A stretch of DNA of 55,571 bases. Source: Paratrimastix pyriformis (taxonomy: Eukaryota; Preaxostyla; Paratrimastigidae). Each line of letters starts with the position of its first letter. Position 1 is the first letter of the stretch. Positions 18,801-27,000 of this stretch are shown one piece after another. The stretch covers positions 1-55,571 of the forward strand of contig JAPMOS010000199.1 in NCBI GenBank assembly GCA_027972325.1, given 5' to 3'. The translations under genes were made by a program, and so were the position numbers. The notes beneath the pieces were generated by a model that saw only the letters and a program-made list of their open reading frames with translations, ran no database searches and had not been told where the DNA came from.

Positions 18801-19640
18801 ATGAACACCACCACCCTGGCTCCCAACTGCCCGGGTGTCACGCTCACGGGCCCTTGTCTCCGCCTGTCGACGCTCGCGGACAGCGCTTCTGGTCTTATCT
18901 ACGAGAGCACGACTGGGGTTGGCGCCTCCACGGCCGTTCCGCAGTTCGCGGTGAACTCAAGCAACGGCAACACGTACATCGCCGGCAATCTCACGATGGC
19001 GGGAAGCGACCTTCACATCGGAGCGAGTGCAGACTCCACGATCGTGAGCAGCAACGGAGTGAGCATACAGTCCGCAAATCGTCAAGTGGTGCTCAGCGGT
19101 GACAGCACGAGCCAGCTTTGGAACGCTAACGTGGCGAGCTATGGCGTGGTGCTGCGCTCGGAAGCGACTGACGTGCTGCGAATGAGCAAGTCACGCCTCA
19201 ACTCTCCTGTCGCTCTCGCCACGACCGTCGTCACCGGTGACAGTGTGGACCTTCGCATTGACAGCAACGGCACGATCGGCATTGCTGCGTCGGCCGCGAA
19301 GTACAAGGAACAGATCGCGGACATGGGAGACACCTCGTTCCTGTACGAGATGCGGCCAGTGACATACGTGCTGCGCGGTGATCCGGTGGCCAAGCGGTGC
19401 TACGGCCTCATTGCGGATGAGTGTGAGCCCATCTGTCCTGATATTGTCCGCAAGCGTGACGGTGAGATTGAGGGCCTCTACGAGCAGTTCTTGCCGTATA
19501 TGCTGTTGAACGAGTTGAAGCAGCAGCGCGGCACAATCCAGACACAGCAGAGCACCATCGCGTCGCTGCAAGCAGAGGTTGCTGAGCTCCACGCTGCTCT
19601 GGATGCCCTCGTGGACCTCGTCAAGGCGAAGCTGCAATAA
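15900..19640 (+). CDS. Fibre protein with C-terminal S74 (endosialidase-type) chaperone
   Basis: A 1246-residue, Gly/Ala/Ser/Thr-rich protein made of repeated strand segments punctuated by an RDxxG-type turn (TRDANGDLTAHQF, RRDGNGHIGTTRL, SRDATGGCGF, LRDGNAACGF), the hallmark of trimeric fibre shafts. At residue about 1130, SAAKYKEQIADM opens an intramolecular chaperone of the peptidase S74 family. GLIADECEPICPDIV follows, then a closing coiled coil (about 1195-1246). In phage fibres this domain trimerises the shaft and then cleaves itself off just before the Ser. I infer a receptor-binding spike. Several long internal segments resemble each other, consistent with growth by duplication. It is the longest structural gene here. 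Confidence 0.85.
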   Translation: MDRQTTSQALSVSQLTLCPGTGQTAVITTNGGGLSLRPSVEIEEGSALTVSADSHFYGPAYFHGAVNIDTPQQISKALTELTDVDINPLIVAPGRAVTWNTAKNKWDDSVRCSTAAVADTIATRDANGDLTAHQFIAPIVQTPSIVSAAGGVTVGGCVMNGGNAACASITTNSIATTNPATTSLSLAGATVFGDALTAGSMTLTSMQPGLVCASQAGTLAGYRARNFTGWESWDSTPIYTLAGKSLTVAAGYGWVCGVRMHWGSQTVDTTAADGTTYLVLVNESGVLSTLVYTAASSATYMNNVVLFSVMHTASKSFVVRNNSPYEFSQPVGASWSLALGARVSANFEATVSGLQLTLPAPFSIVDRGIVDTVSATIAAPTIYSVYYSAGTGKWVSYNSANTIQSASAAGAASGTDRTLHLICLVKGDTNPAVVDVLATTAYASLANAKLAIDANDSVQIAGALAALNPVPIMWIVVNNASGTPVLEYSMPLRSSANPHQRRIMSSLADITPSSYTATGEAGKLALVGASGVLSVPTLNATTALQLPGYATAGALTTTAAGVTSIVPVSSDLATVNAIVRRDGNGHIGTTRLNISGTNSGIAIAGNSTTWGIYWASVNTTNGFDGGPSYGCSAIGMTGPGIRLRSWSDAATSSTSSTGVYFENSFGSIYFASNAGDGRTWTKGYLKAAGGLIADTITTITSPGTGTLALTGSLSSTGAVIATGGVRLPAVLSAPFLGTDASGNLVTTSVSSTSAETASTLASRDATGGCGFTTIYSDAAVPTGCRYRLRGALDHNWTLYHASPVAGTTPAGGTTLTPPTYGAVTGEAMRLRAFKGAGLGWIFENSDNTALMSIGSNTGAVNMAGTLSVLGAVTVPALAATSAAISANNGLKLSSLLSASLLGTDATGIVTARTASSTSAIDTYVLRDGNAACGFARITGPSGSTLRVAVNGTDQNWGMYYAAVGAAAMNTTTLAPNCPGVTLTGPCLRLSTLADSASGLIYESTTGVGASTAVPQFAVNSSNGNTYIAGNLTMAGSDLHIGASADSTIVSSNGVSIQSANRQVVLSGDSTSQLWNANVASYGVVLRSEATDVLRMSKSRLNSPVALATTVVTGDSVDLRIDSNGTIGIAASAAKYKEQIADMGDTSFLYEMRPVTYVLRGDPVAKRCYGLIADECEPICPDIVRKRDGEIEGLYEQFLPYMLLNELKQQRGTIQTQQSTIASLQAEVAELHAALDALVDLVKAKLQ

Positions 19641-19673
19641 GCGCACTTTCACCACGTCACGCCGCTGCTCATC

Positions 19674-19692
19674 TTTTTGGCCGCTCATAAAC
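19674..19692 (+). promoter_or_regulatory. Shared upstream box, gene at 19701
   Basis: TTTTTGGCCGCTCATAAAC, ending 8 bases before the ATG. Confidence 0.7.
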
Positions 19693-19700
19693 AGGCCGCG

Positions 19701-20633
19701 ATGCAGTCACTCGCAGACAAGGTCAAGTCAATCCAGTCAGACATTCAGTCACGCGCCACCTCGGCGACCGTGATGGAGCCCATCGTCGCGGCAAACGTGC
19801 CACCACCTCCCCTTCTTGCTGTTAACCCCGCTGGCATCCCCGTTGAAGCTCCGGCAACACCGCGCACCGAAGAGATCGTGGAGGTGGAGTTCGCTGACAA
19901 GGTCAAACGCAACATCAGGAGCTCGTGGCGTGAGACAATACCACTGCTCGCGAGTGATCGGGTCATGCGGAGCTCACTCAAGTTCGATCGGTACATATTC
20001 CCGCTGTTGAACGGTGACACGCTGCGGTGGAGTGAGGACGTCGACACCAAGCGTGAGCTAGGCGAGATGGTTGAGGAGCTCCGCTGCTATGGGATGTCGC
20101 TGAGTGAGGCTCAACTGCAAGCTGTCTCCGATGGGAGCGGCTTCACGCGCAAGATCAACACGGTGCGCGACTACATCAACGCTCACGAGGAGGCCTGCTT
20201 CAACCGCGGATACCGCCGTGCGACGACGCAGTTCGCTGAACAGTGGGACCGCTACGTGACACTGCTCGCCACCAAGTACCAGTGCGCCAACCTCGAGACA
20301 CTCAAGTTCGTTCTCATTCGTGACACCGTGCTCTCGAAGGACATTTACAGCTTGCTCGACCTCAACTTGAAGTACCGCAACGTGGTGTACGAGTTCTTTG
20401 ATTGGTTCGACGCGTTCGTCATTCACAGCGACCGCGATGGGCTCACTCGCCACACCGTCGACATCGCGCTGAGCATCGACAGCAATATGCTGAGTGGTGT
20501 CACCAACATTGCGGGAGTTGTTGCGAACGTGTTGTCGAGCTTCAAGGGCACTTCCGTCAGCAAGGACACCATCGTCGCTAAGCTCGCTAGCATCGCGCAG
20601 GTGAGCGAGCTGCGGTCGCAGACACCGGCATAA
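19701..20633 (+). CDS. Unrecognised helical protein, 310 residues
   Basis: Starts MQSLADKVKSIQSDIQSRAT, fixed by the box just upstream. The first 65 residues are flexible with a Pro run (VPPPPLLAVNPAGIP). From about residue 70 to the end the protein is almost entirely helical, with aromatic and charged residues (KFDRYIFPLLNGDTLRW, YRNVVYEFFDWFDAF) and no membrane span. It lies between the fibre and the basic core-type protein, all on one strand, which favours a virion or assembly role. No family is recognised. Confidence 0.7.
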   Translation: MQSLADKVKSIQSDIQSRATSATVMEPIVAANVPPPPLLAVNPAGIPVEAPATPRTEEIVEVEFADKVKRNIRSSWRETIPLLASDRVMRSSLKFDRYIFPLLNGDTLRWSEDVDTKRELGEMVEELRCYGMSLSEAQLQAVSDGSGFTRKINTVRDYINAHEEACFNRGYRRATTQFAEQWDRYVTLLATKYQCANLETLKFVLIRDTVLSKDIYSLLDLNLKYRNVVYEFFDWFDAFVIHSDRDGLTRHTVDIALSIDSNMLSGVTNIAGVVANVLSSFKGTSVSKDTIVAKLASIAQVSELRSQTPA

Positions 20634-20664
20634 AAGCAGGAATTACCACATCGCGCCCGTCGTC

Positions 20665-20686
20665 TTTTTTGATGGCGTGCCAAAAC
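20665..20686 (+). promoter_or_regulatory. Shared upstream box, gene at 20699
   Basis: TTTTTGATGGCGTGCCAAAA within a T6 run, ending about 12 bases before the ATG. An in-frame ATG at 20669 lies inside the box and is therefore rejected as the start. Confidence 0.7.
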
Positions 20687-20698
20687 ACCAGAGCAGCC

Positions 20699-21439
20699 AT
20701 GCAGACCCGTTCAGCGATCAGAACAACCGCGAAGCCCAAGGCTGCTGCGAAGCCCAGAGCGGCCAAGGCACCGGCCAAGGCACCGGCCAAGGCCAAGGCC
20801 CCAGTGAAACCCCGAGCGCCAGCGAAGCCCAAGGCGTCCGCGAAGCCCAAGACACCGGCCAAGCCGCGAGCCATCAGCCGGCCCAAGCCTGTTGAAGAGG
20901 CCAAAGAGGCGCCAGTTGAGGCAGCGGCAGTCCCTGAGCCACTCACGACCCCCAACAAGGCCGCCCTGCTCTACAACCACTATGAGTACATGCTCCGCAC
21001 CGGCGAGCGCTACTTTACTACTCGGTGGCGCACCGATCAAGCCCGGCTGAACGGTCGGCAAGCATACCTGAGGGCTGTCCGCCTCTACACTGACGCTAAA
21101 CGGAGCGTGATGCGTCAGCCAGCTCGTTCCTACCAGTTCACCGATGCGGACCGGCGCGAGATGAGTGCGGCTGTTCGCGGAGTACGAATCACGGAGGGCA
21201 TGACCGCTCATGACGTTCGCTCGGCTCGCGGTAAAGCCCTCTCCGCCGCTCGTCAGCGCATCCTGTCGCAGCGGCCGAAGGTCACCCCTGAAACTGTGGG
21301 CGTGCGCGGTAACGACAGCATCGATGACCCACCGTCGCGCGTTGCCAACAGCGGAACCGGCTTCCGACTCACTGTCAATATGAGTGAGCCGCTGCGAGCG
21401 AAGCTGGGTGCACCGTCGAGGGCCAAGAAGTCGAGGTAA
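20699..21439 (+). CDS. Histone-H1-like basic core protein, 246 residues
   Basis: After MQTRSAIRTT the N-terminal 65 residues are tandem Ala-Lys-Pro repeats (KPKAAAKPRAAKAPAKAPAK and similar), like the tails of linker histones and of viral DNA-condensing proteins. A helical, Arg-rich domain follows (about 85-190, e.g. RWRTDQARLNGRQAYLRAV), and the C-terminus is basic (APSRAKKSR). I infer DNA compaction in the particle, or packaging help. Low-complexity basic tails arise easily, so no homology to histones is claimed. Confidence 0.65.
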   Translation: MQTRSAIRTTAKPKAAAKPRAAKAPAKAPAKAKAPVKPRAPAKPKASAKPKTPAKPRAISRPKPVEEAKEAPVEAAAVPEPLTTPNKAALLYNHYEYMLRTGERYFTTRWRTDQARLNGRQAYLRAVRLYTDAKRSVMRQPARSYQFTDADRREMSAAVRGVRITEGMTAHDVRSARGKALSAARQRILSQRPKVTPETVGVRGNDSIDDPPSRVANSGTGFRLTVNMSEPLRAKLGAPSRAKKSR

Positions 21440-21476
21440 GACATGTCGACACCGCGAGTCGAAAACCGATAGCCTC

Positions 21477-21496
21477 TTTTTTTCAGGCAAGCAAAC
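21477..21496 (+). promoter_or_regulatory. Shared upstream box, recombinase gene
   Basis: TTTTTTTCAGGCAAGCAAAC, ending 33 bases before the ATG, the widest spacing. The core lacks the usual GCGGCG. Confidence 0.55.
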
Positions 21497-21529
21497 GAGC
21501 AAGCAAGGTCAATCCTGCCTAGCCCATAC

Positions 21530-23881
21530 ATGATCGACGACAAGATCAAGTACGAGATCGACCTCAACGCATTCAAGCCCGCGTTCGTGCGCTACCTCGG
21601 GCTCTATCTCAAGCGCATTGGCTACACCGCCATGGCGAAGACAGTCAAGAGAGAAGACACCATCGAGCGCATCGCTAAGGCCGGCATCAACCACGACTGG
21701 AGCCAGTGGACGGACGCCGACAACGCCGTTCTCAAGACATGGACCACCAACGCTGGCATCGACGCGTCGCTGAAACTCGCGGAGCAAGGCGATCTGGCTA
21801 CTCTTACCGCGATGCACCATCTCCCGCCACCGATCGACGGTGTATGGACCCTTCCACCCCTCCCTGTGGGTGCTGCACCGCCAGTCGCGCCAGTCGCGGC
21901 CAAGCGGAGGGCCGTGGCGAAACCAGCAGCGACGAAAGTGGTTGCCGCGAAGCCGGTTGTTGTGACGCCCGACGTGGCTGAGGAGGAGTTTGTCGATCCG
22001 CATGCCGCGGAGATGGCGGAGGCGGCAAGGGAGAAGGCAGCGAGGCAGTTCTTCCACGACGCGCTAGCTGGCCGCATTCCCGCAGCAGCACCTGCGGAGC
22101 GCACTGAGGTGGCCCAGCCTGTTGTGAAGAGGGAAGAGCCGGTGGCCGTGACGAAGACGGCGGTCGTTGAGACGAAGCCCCGTGCTGTCGACGCGGCAGC
22201 TGCCGCAAACCCGTTCGCCGCTCTGGATAACGAGACTGAGCGTGATCGGAAGCTCCGCGAGGACTCTGAACGGCTTGAGCGTGTCGAGCGTGAGGTGTTC
22301 CGTCTCAGCGCCATGCTGGCCCAGCTGCTCGCAATCTCGGCGCCGGGCGAGGTAGCGCACGCGGAGCCGCGTGTCGAGGAGCTGGAGGACGAACAGGCGC
22401 ACGTCGAGATTGAAGACACGAAGGAGGCTGAGCTGCATGAGGTGGACCCCGATGGCTTCGCGGAGTACGCGAACAACGAGAAGGAGACCCTGCGATGCTC
22501 CCTGTGTGACCACGAGTTGAACGCCAAACGTGGAGACCCGATCGCGAAGCAAGCTGCGAGCTTCCGTAGTCACGCCAAGGCGGGGACTCACTGTACGGCG
22601 CTCAAGGAGCGATTTGGCGAGGTTGATACCTCGGCGAAACATAATCGTGCCCAGCCGGCCGGCAAGCAGGCAGAGCCCAAGAGGACGAAATCAGCGCCGG
22701 TGCTCGACGACGACAATGACGTGGCTCCTGTTCCGCTGAAGACAACGGGCCAAGTCAAGGCGTATATCGCGACCCTGCCGCTGGTAGCCGCGAAGGGTGA
22801 GCCTCTGAAGAGCGGCGAGAAGCGGGGTACCAATAGCACCAGCGAGAACTACGCCAGCGCCCTCGTTAGCCTTCTCGCGGAGCTGCCAGTCGCCCAGCGT
22901 ACGCCCGACTTCTACGTGCATAAGGACGAGATGTGCCGCATCATCGAGGCCAAGCAGATCAAGGAGGCATCGAAGGCTCGCTACTATCTGGCCCTCGCGG
23001 CTGTGACGCGCGGCCTTGCGACACCAGACAGCTCGCTTGTCCGGTTCTACTATCGTCATGTGAAGCAGATCATTGGTGCGGACACGACGCCAAAGAACAG
23101 GATGTCCACCGATCGCGTCGAGAAGTTCGTGCCGTGGAATAGGCTCGTCAAGCGGCAACGCGCGCTGCTGCAGCAGTTTGAGACCGAGGTTCAGCTCAAT
23201 CCGGAGCTTCGGCGGCTCCTTGACACCGAGGACACCTCATTCACCGCTCATCCCGCCGTGTCTCACAAGCTCGACGAGCTCTCACGGAACGCGTTCATCA
23301 CGAGCGTGTACACGCTGCTCCCCACATGCCGCGAGAAGGAGATCAGGGAGTTGCAGAAGCGTGAGCCTGCGGACACCGCAGACGCCAACTGGATCGATTG
23401 GACGAAGCGCACCATCATGCGGAACGGCTACAAGATGGAGGGGAAGCGAGGTATGACCGTCATCAAGATGCCCAACACCCTGTACCGCCTGGCTCTCGCG
23501 CGGGCCTACATCAGCTCGAGCGTGTACCTGCTGCCCAACGGGTACAACGAGGTGATGACGACGCAGTTCGGCAAGAAGATCGGTGACGCCTTCGGCAACA
23601 CCAACCTGACCTCCGATGTGATCCGTATGATCTTCTCGACCACGTTCGCCGACACGCGCAGTGATCCCGAAGTTGCTCACTACATGGATGAGGTGATGGG
23701 CCACGCTGCCGACACCCACAACGCGATCTACATCAAGCGCCACTACCTCGGCGCGAACGGCGAGGAGGTGAAGGTCACCGAGGACTTCATTCGCGGAGGT
23801 GAGGGAGAGCCGGAAGTCAGCTGGCTCGACGCAGTGCCCAGACTTGCCCGTAAACACGCTCAGAAGCCGTCCAGCGAGTAG
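21530..23881 (+). CDS. Tyrosine recombinase with N-terminal zinc finger
   Basis: A 783-residue protein in three parts. Residues 1-310 contain a helical head and Ala/Glu-rich coiled coil. Residues about 323-352 have Cys-x2-Cys (CSLCDHEL) and a His pair (FRSHAKAGTH), a classical zinc finger that could guide target or end recognition. Residues about 400-760 form a tyrosine recombinase: core-binding helices, then Arg600 in LLPTCREKEI, a Lys in the beta-hairpin (YKMEGKRGMTVIKM), DVIRMIF near 698, MGH at 724, and the probable nucleophile Tyr734 in NAIYIKRHY. Such enzymes join DNA through a covalent 3'-phosphotyrosine. Since no retrovirus-type integrase is present inside the element, this is the likely integrase. 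Tyrosine recombinases also occur in polinton-like viruses and Cryptons. Confidence 0.8.
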   Translation: MIDDKIKYEIDLNAFKPAFVRYLGLYLKRIGYTAMAKTVKREDTIERIAKAGINHDWSQWTDADNAVLKTWTTNAGIDASLKLAEQGDLATLTAMHHLPPPIDGVWTLPPLPVGAAPPVAPVAAKRRAVAKPAATKVVAAKPVVVTPDVAEEEFVDPHAAEMAEAAREKAARQFFHDALAGRIPAAAPAERTEVAQPVVKREEPVAVTKTAVVETKPRAVDAAAAANPFAALDNETERDRKLREDSERLERVEREVFRLSAMLAQLLAISAPGEVAHAEPRVEELEDEQAHVEIEDTKEAELHEVDPDGFAEYANNEKETLRCSLCDHELNAKRGDPIAKQAASFRSHAKAGTHCTALKERFGEVDTSAKHNRAQPAGKQAEPKRTKSAPVLDDDNDVAPVPLKTTGQVKAYIATLPLVAAKGEPLKSGEKRGTNSTSENYASALVSLLAELPVAQRTPDFYVHKDEMCRIIEAKQIKEASKARYYLALAAVTRGLATPDSSLVRFYYRHVKQIIGADTTPKNRMSTDRVEKFVPWNRLVKRQRALLQQFETEVQLNPELRRLLDTEDTSFTAHPAVSHKLDELSRNAFITSVYTLLPTCREKEIRELQKREPADTADANWIDWTKRTIMRNGYKMEGKRGMTVIKMPNTLYRLALARAYISSSVYLLPNGYNEVMTTQFGKKIGDAFGNTNLTSDVIRMIFSTTFADTRSDPEVAHYMDEVMGHAADTHNAIYIKRHYLGANGEEVKVTEDFIRGGEGEPEVSWLDAVPRLARKHAQKPSSE

Positions 23882-23977
23882 CTGGTGACTACCATTCGTC
23901 GTGCCGCCTAGTCGCGGACCCTCGCGCGAACCCTTTTTTAAAACGAGCTCCTTTTCCGAGCTTGCCTCCGACCAGAA

Positions 23978-23997
23978 GTTTGTGCACTCGCCAAAAC
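23978..23997 (+). promoter_or_regulatory. Shared upstream box, replication gene
   Basis: GTTTGTGCACTCGCCAAAAC, ending 8 bases before the ATG at 24006. It argues against the upstream in-frame GTG at 23901. Confidence 0.65.
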
Positions 23998-24005
23998 ACG
24001 ACATC

Positions 24006-27000
24006 ATGAACCGCTTCATCGGCCAGTTTGACGCTCTCGACGAGCAAGTCGAGCTATCGGGGAGGGTCACAGAGCAGTGGGGAGACTTTGTGTACGCAAC
24101 GCGGCCCAAGGTCTGCAAGCTCGCGGATGACGACAAGAAGGCTGCTGCGAAGTACGCTCGCCTGATGAGGCCAGCTAGCGAGCTCCTGGAGAGCATGAAC
24201 ATACCACCAATCACACCGCCGGCACCTGTGCCAGCGACGCACGAGAAGAGAGCGAGGCCATGCACCGCCGCTGACTGCGCCACTCGAGCTGTCATCGCGG
24301 AGTCAACGGATCATCAGCTGTTGGACCGCTTTGACGCGCTGATCGCCGAGTACCCAGACGAGTTCAAGCAGCAGCCGGTGCCCGTCACGGCGAAGAGCAC
24401 CAAGACAATCGCACAGCTGCGTGAGACGGTGAGCCGTATTGCGATGACCGCGAAGCCCGTTCAGCAGTACCAAAGCGCGGTCAACCCCATCCAGATCGCG
24501 TACGCCAAGTGGTGTATTGCTAGCGGCGCTATCCCCTGTGATCTGAAGCTGCCAACTTATCAGCCACCACCGCCACCGGTCACCGTTCCCGCAACTGACG
24601 TGATGGGGTGCACGCGAGTCGAGCACGATGGGTGCTCCAAAGCGGTGCGAGACCTCCTTAAGCGGAGCAACGAGACCCTCAAGCTGGCTGATGTGGACGC
24701 GACGAACGAGCCCATGCCCACAGAGTGCCGCAATATGATGGCGTTCGACAACAACGTGTACATCACCCGCAATGACGGCACCATCGGCATCCTCTCACAC
24801 ATCAACTACGATCCCGCGTTGCAGCGGCCTGACTGCTTCCGTGCAACCGGAGCACGCCATGAGATCATGAAGGCGGTGAATGAGTTCGGCATCACGTTCA
24901 CACCAGCGAAGCGTGCTGTGGTGGCCTGGGATATTGAGACGTACAGCACGTCGCCAACTCACCGCGGCGTGCCACAGTACACAGACCCGCTCTCTCACAT
25001 AGGGATGATCTGCGGCGTCTACACATGCAAGGGCGAGCCAACTGAGCGGCACGCGTTCATCTGGGAGGACGCTGAGCCGCGGCCCATCGACTGCAGCAAG
25101 CTCACCGCAGACACCGTGCTTCACGTGAGCGTGTCCGAGCAAGAGATGTGCTGCGAGTTCATCATCTGGGTCCGCGAGATGGGCAAGCGTCACGAGACCC
25201 TGCTTGTCGGTTGGAACACCAACCAGAACCTGTTCTTCGAGAAGGACGGCTACAAGAACCACGCTACCGGCGGCTACGACTTGCCGTTCCTCGCTAACAG
25301 GTGCGGTGGTGCGAGTGTGATGCAGCCGGTGTACCAGTACGGGCGTGGTGCTGGCACCGGTGTCTGCAATAGCTCGCTGTTCGGGCTTCACGTGCACCTT
25401 GTCGACATCATGGCGTGGATCAAGGCGCAGCTGCGGGCAGCAGACTCACCCGACAACTACAAGCTCGACACTGTCCTCGCGTTCTTCAAGCTCACTCTGA
25501 AGCAGCGGCACGGTATGACGTACGCGAAGATGAACACGATCATGGCCGATCCGACGCACCGCGAGCCCGACAGTGAGCATTGCTTCGAGAACATCATCCG
25601 CTATTGCATCTACGACTGCGAGGCCGTGATCAGCATCATGGAGGCCCAGAACTTCGACGGCAAGATGGACTGCTTCATGGAGGTCTGCCATCTCTCGCTC
25701 TCGCAGTACCTCATGTACACGCAAGCCTCGTGGGGCATGGGCGTGTGGATGCAGAAGATCTGGAAGTACCGCGATGACCCCCGGCTGCGCAAGTGCGACT
25801 ACGGTGTCCACGTGTTCACGGAAGAGGAAGAGGAGCAGATCGCGGCCGCACGCGAGAAGACACCCGGCAACACCTGGGCGAAGGAGCGCGCGGCGAGGGA
25901 CCTGCGTGCACTGATCAAGGCATCCCACGAGGCGGACCCAGTGCGGAAGAAGTACACCGGCGCCATCAACTGGTCACAGTACGACTACCTTGTCGCAACA
26001 GCGGTGGTGATGTTTGACTTCAAGAGCCTCTATCCGTCGATGATCCTCGCGTACCGCATCTCCCCTCACTCGATCATCGACTCGTTCCAAACACGGGCCG
26101 CGGTCATGACTGATGGCCGCACGCCAGAGAACACCGCGGTGGTGTACAACCCCACTGAGGAGGAGACGACACAGCACAACGCGCGGCTGGAAGGCGTGTT
26201 CAACCCCCTGAAGATGGTTCGCGAAGACGACACGTTCCTCGCGGGGCAGTACACCGCGTTCGCAAAGCTCGAGCACGACCCACTCATCGAGACGGTGGAG
26301 GGATTCCTCAGCGGCCGCGACGAGCAGAAGAGACTGCTCAAGGCTGCCCGCGCTGCTGGCAATGAACACGCGGCGAAGTACCACGACACCATGCAGTACT
26401 GTATCAAGATCCTCGCGAACAGTGTGTACGGGCTCATGGGCGGCCCGTATGCGTGCTTTGCGTACGATCCCCGCTGTGCAGCCGCCGTCACCGCCGCAGC
26501 TCGCGACGCCATCACACGAGCAAGCGCCATCCTCAGCAAGCGAGGGATCCGGCTGTTCATTGACACTGACTCAACCGCTGTCGAGCTCTCGCCCGCACTC
26601 ATCCCTCACATCGACCTGTCGAACGCCGAGGGTATTGCGGCTCTCCGCACGTGGGCCGGGTCGCTGGAGCGTGCGGTGAATGAAGAGGTACGGCAGAGCT
26701 ACATCGAGGCTGGCCTCTTCCCCGCTGAGCACGTCAAGTACATCAGCTTCCAGTTCGAAGCCATCTTCACTCGCGCGCTGTTCGCGAAGACGAAGACCTA
26801 CTTCAAGAGGGCCCTCGCGATGGACAACCTGCGTGTGGGCATGAAGCCGAAGCCCGAAAACAAGGGGTGCCAGTTCTCCGTGCAGTCTCACTATGTCCGC
26901 GATCGCACACTCGCCCTCATCGATCGCCTTCTCGACACACCGCGCTCTCTGCACGCGCCGGCCCTCTTCAAGTTCTACACGGATGAGCTCACCAACATAC

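Noticed and set aside
23901-24005. GTG-initiated extension of the replication protein
   Set aside because: The shared upstream box lies within it and an ATG follows 8 bases after the box.
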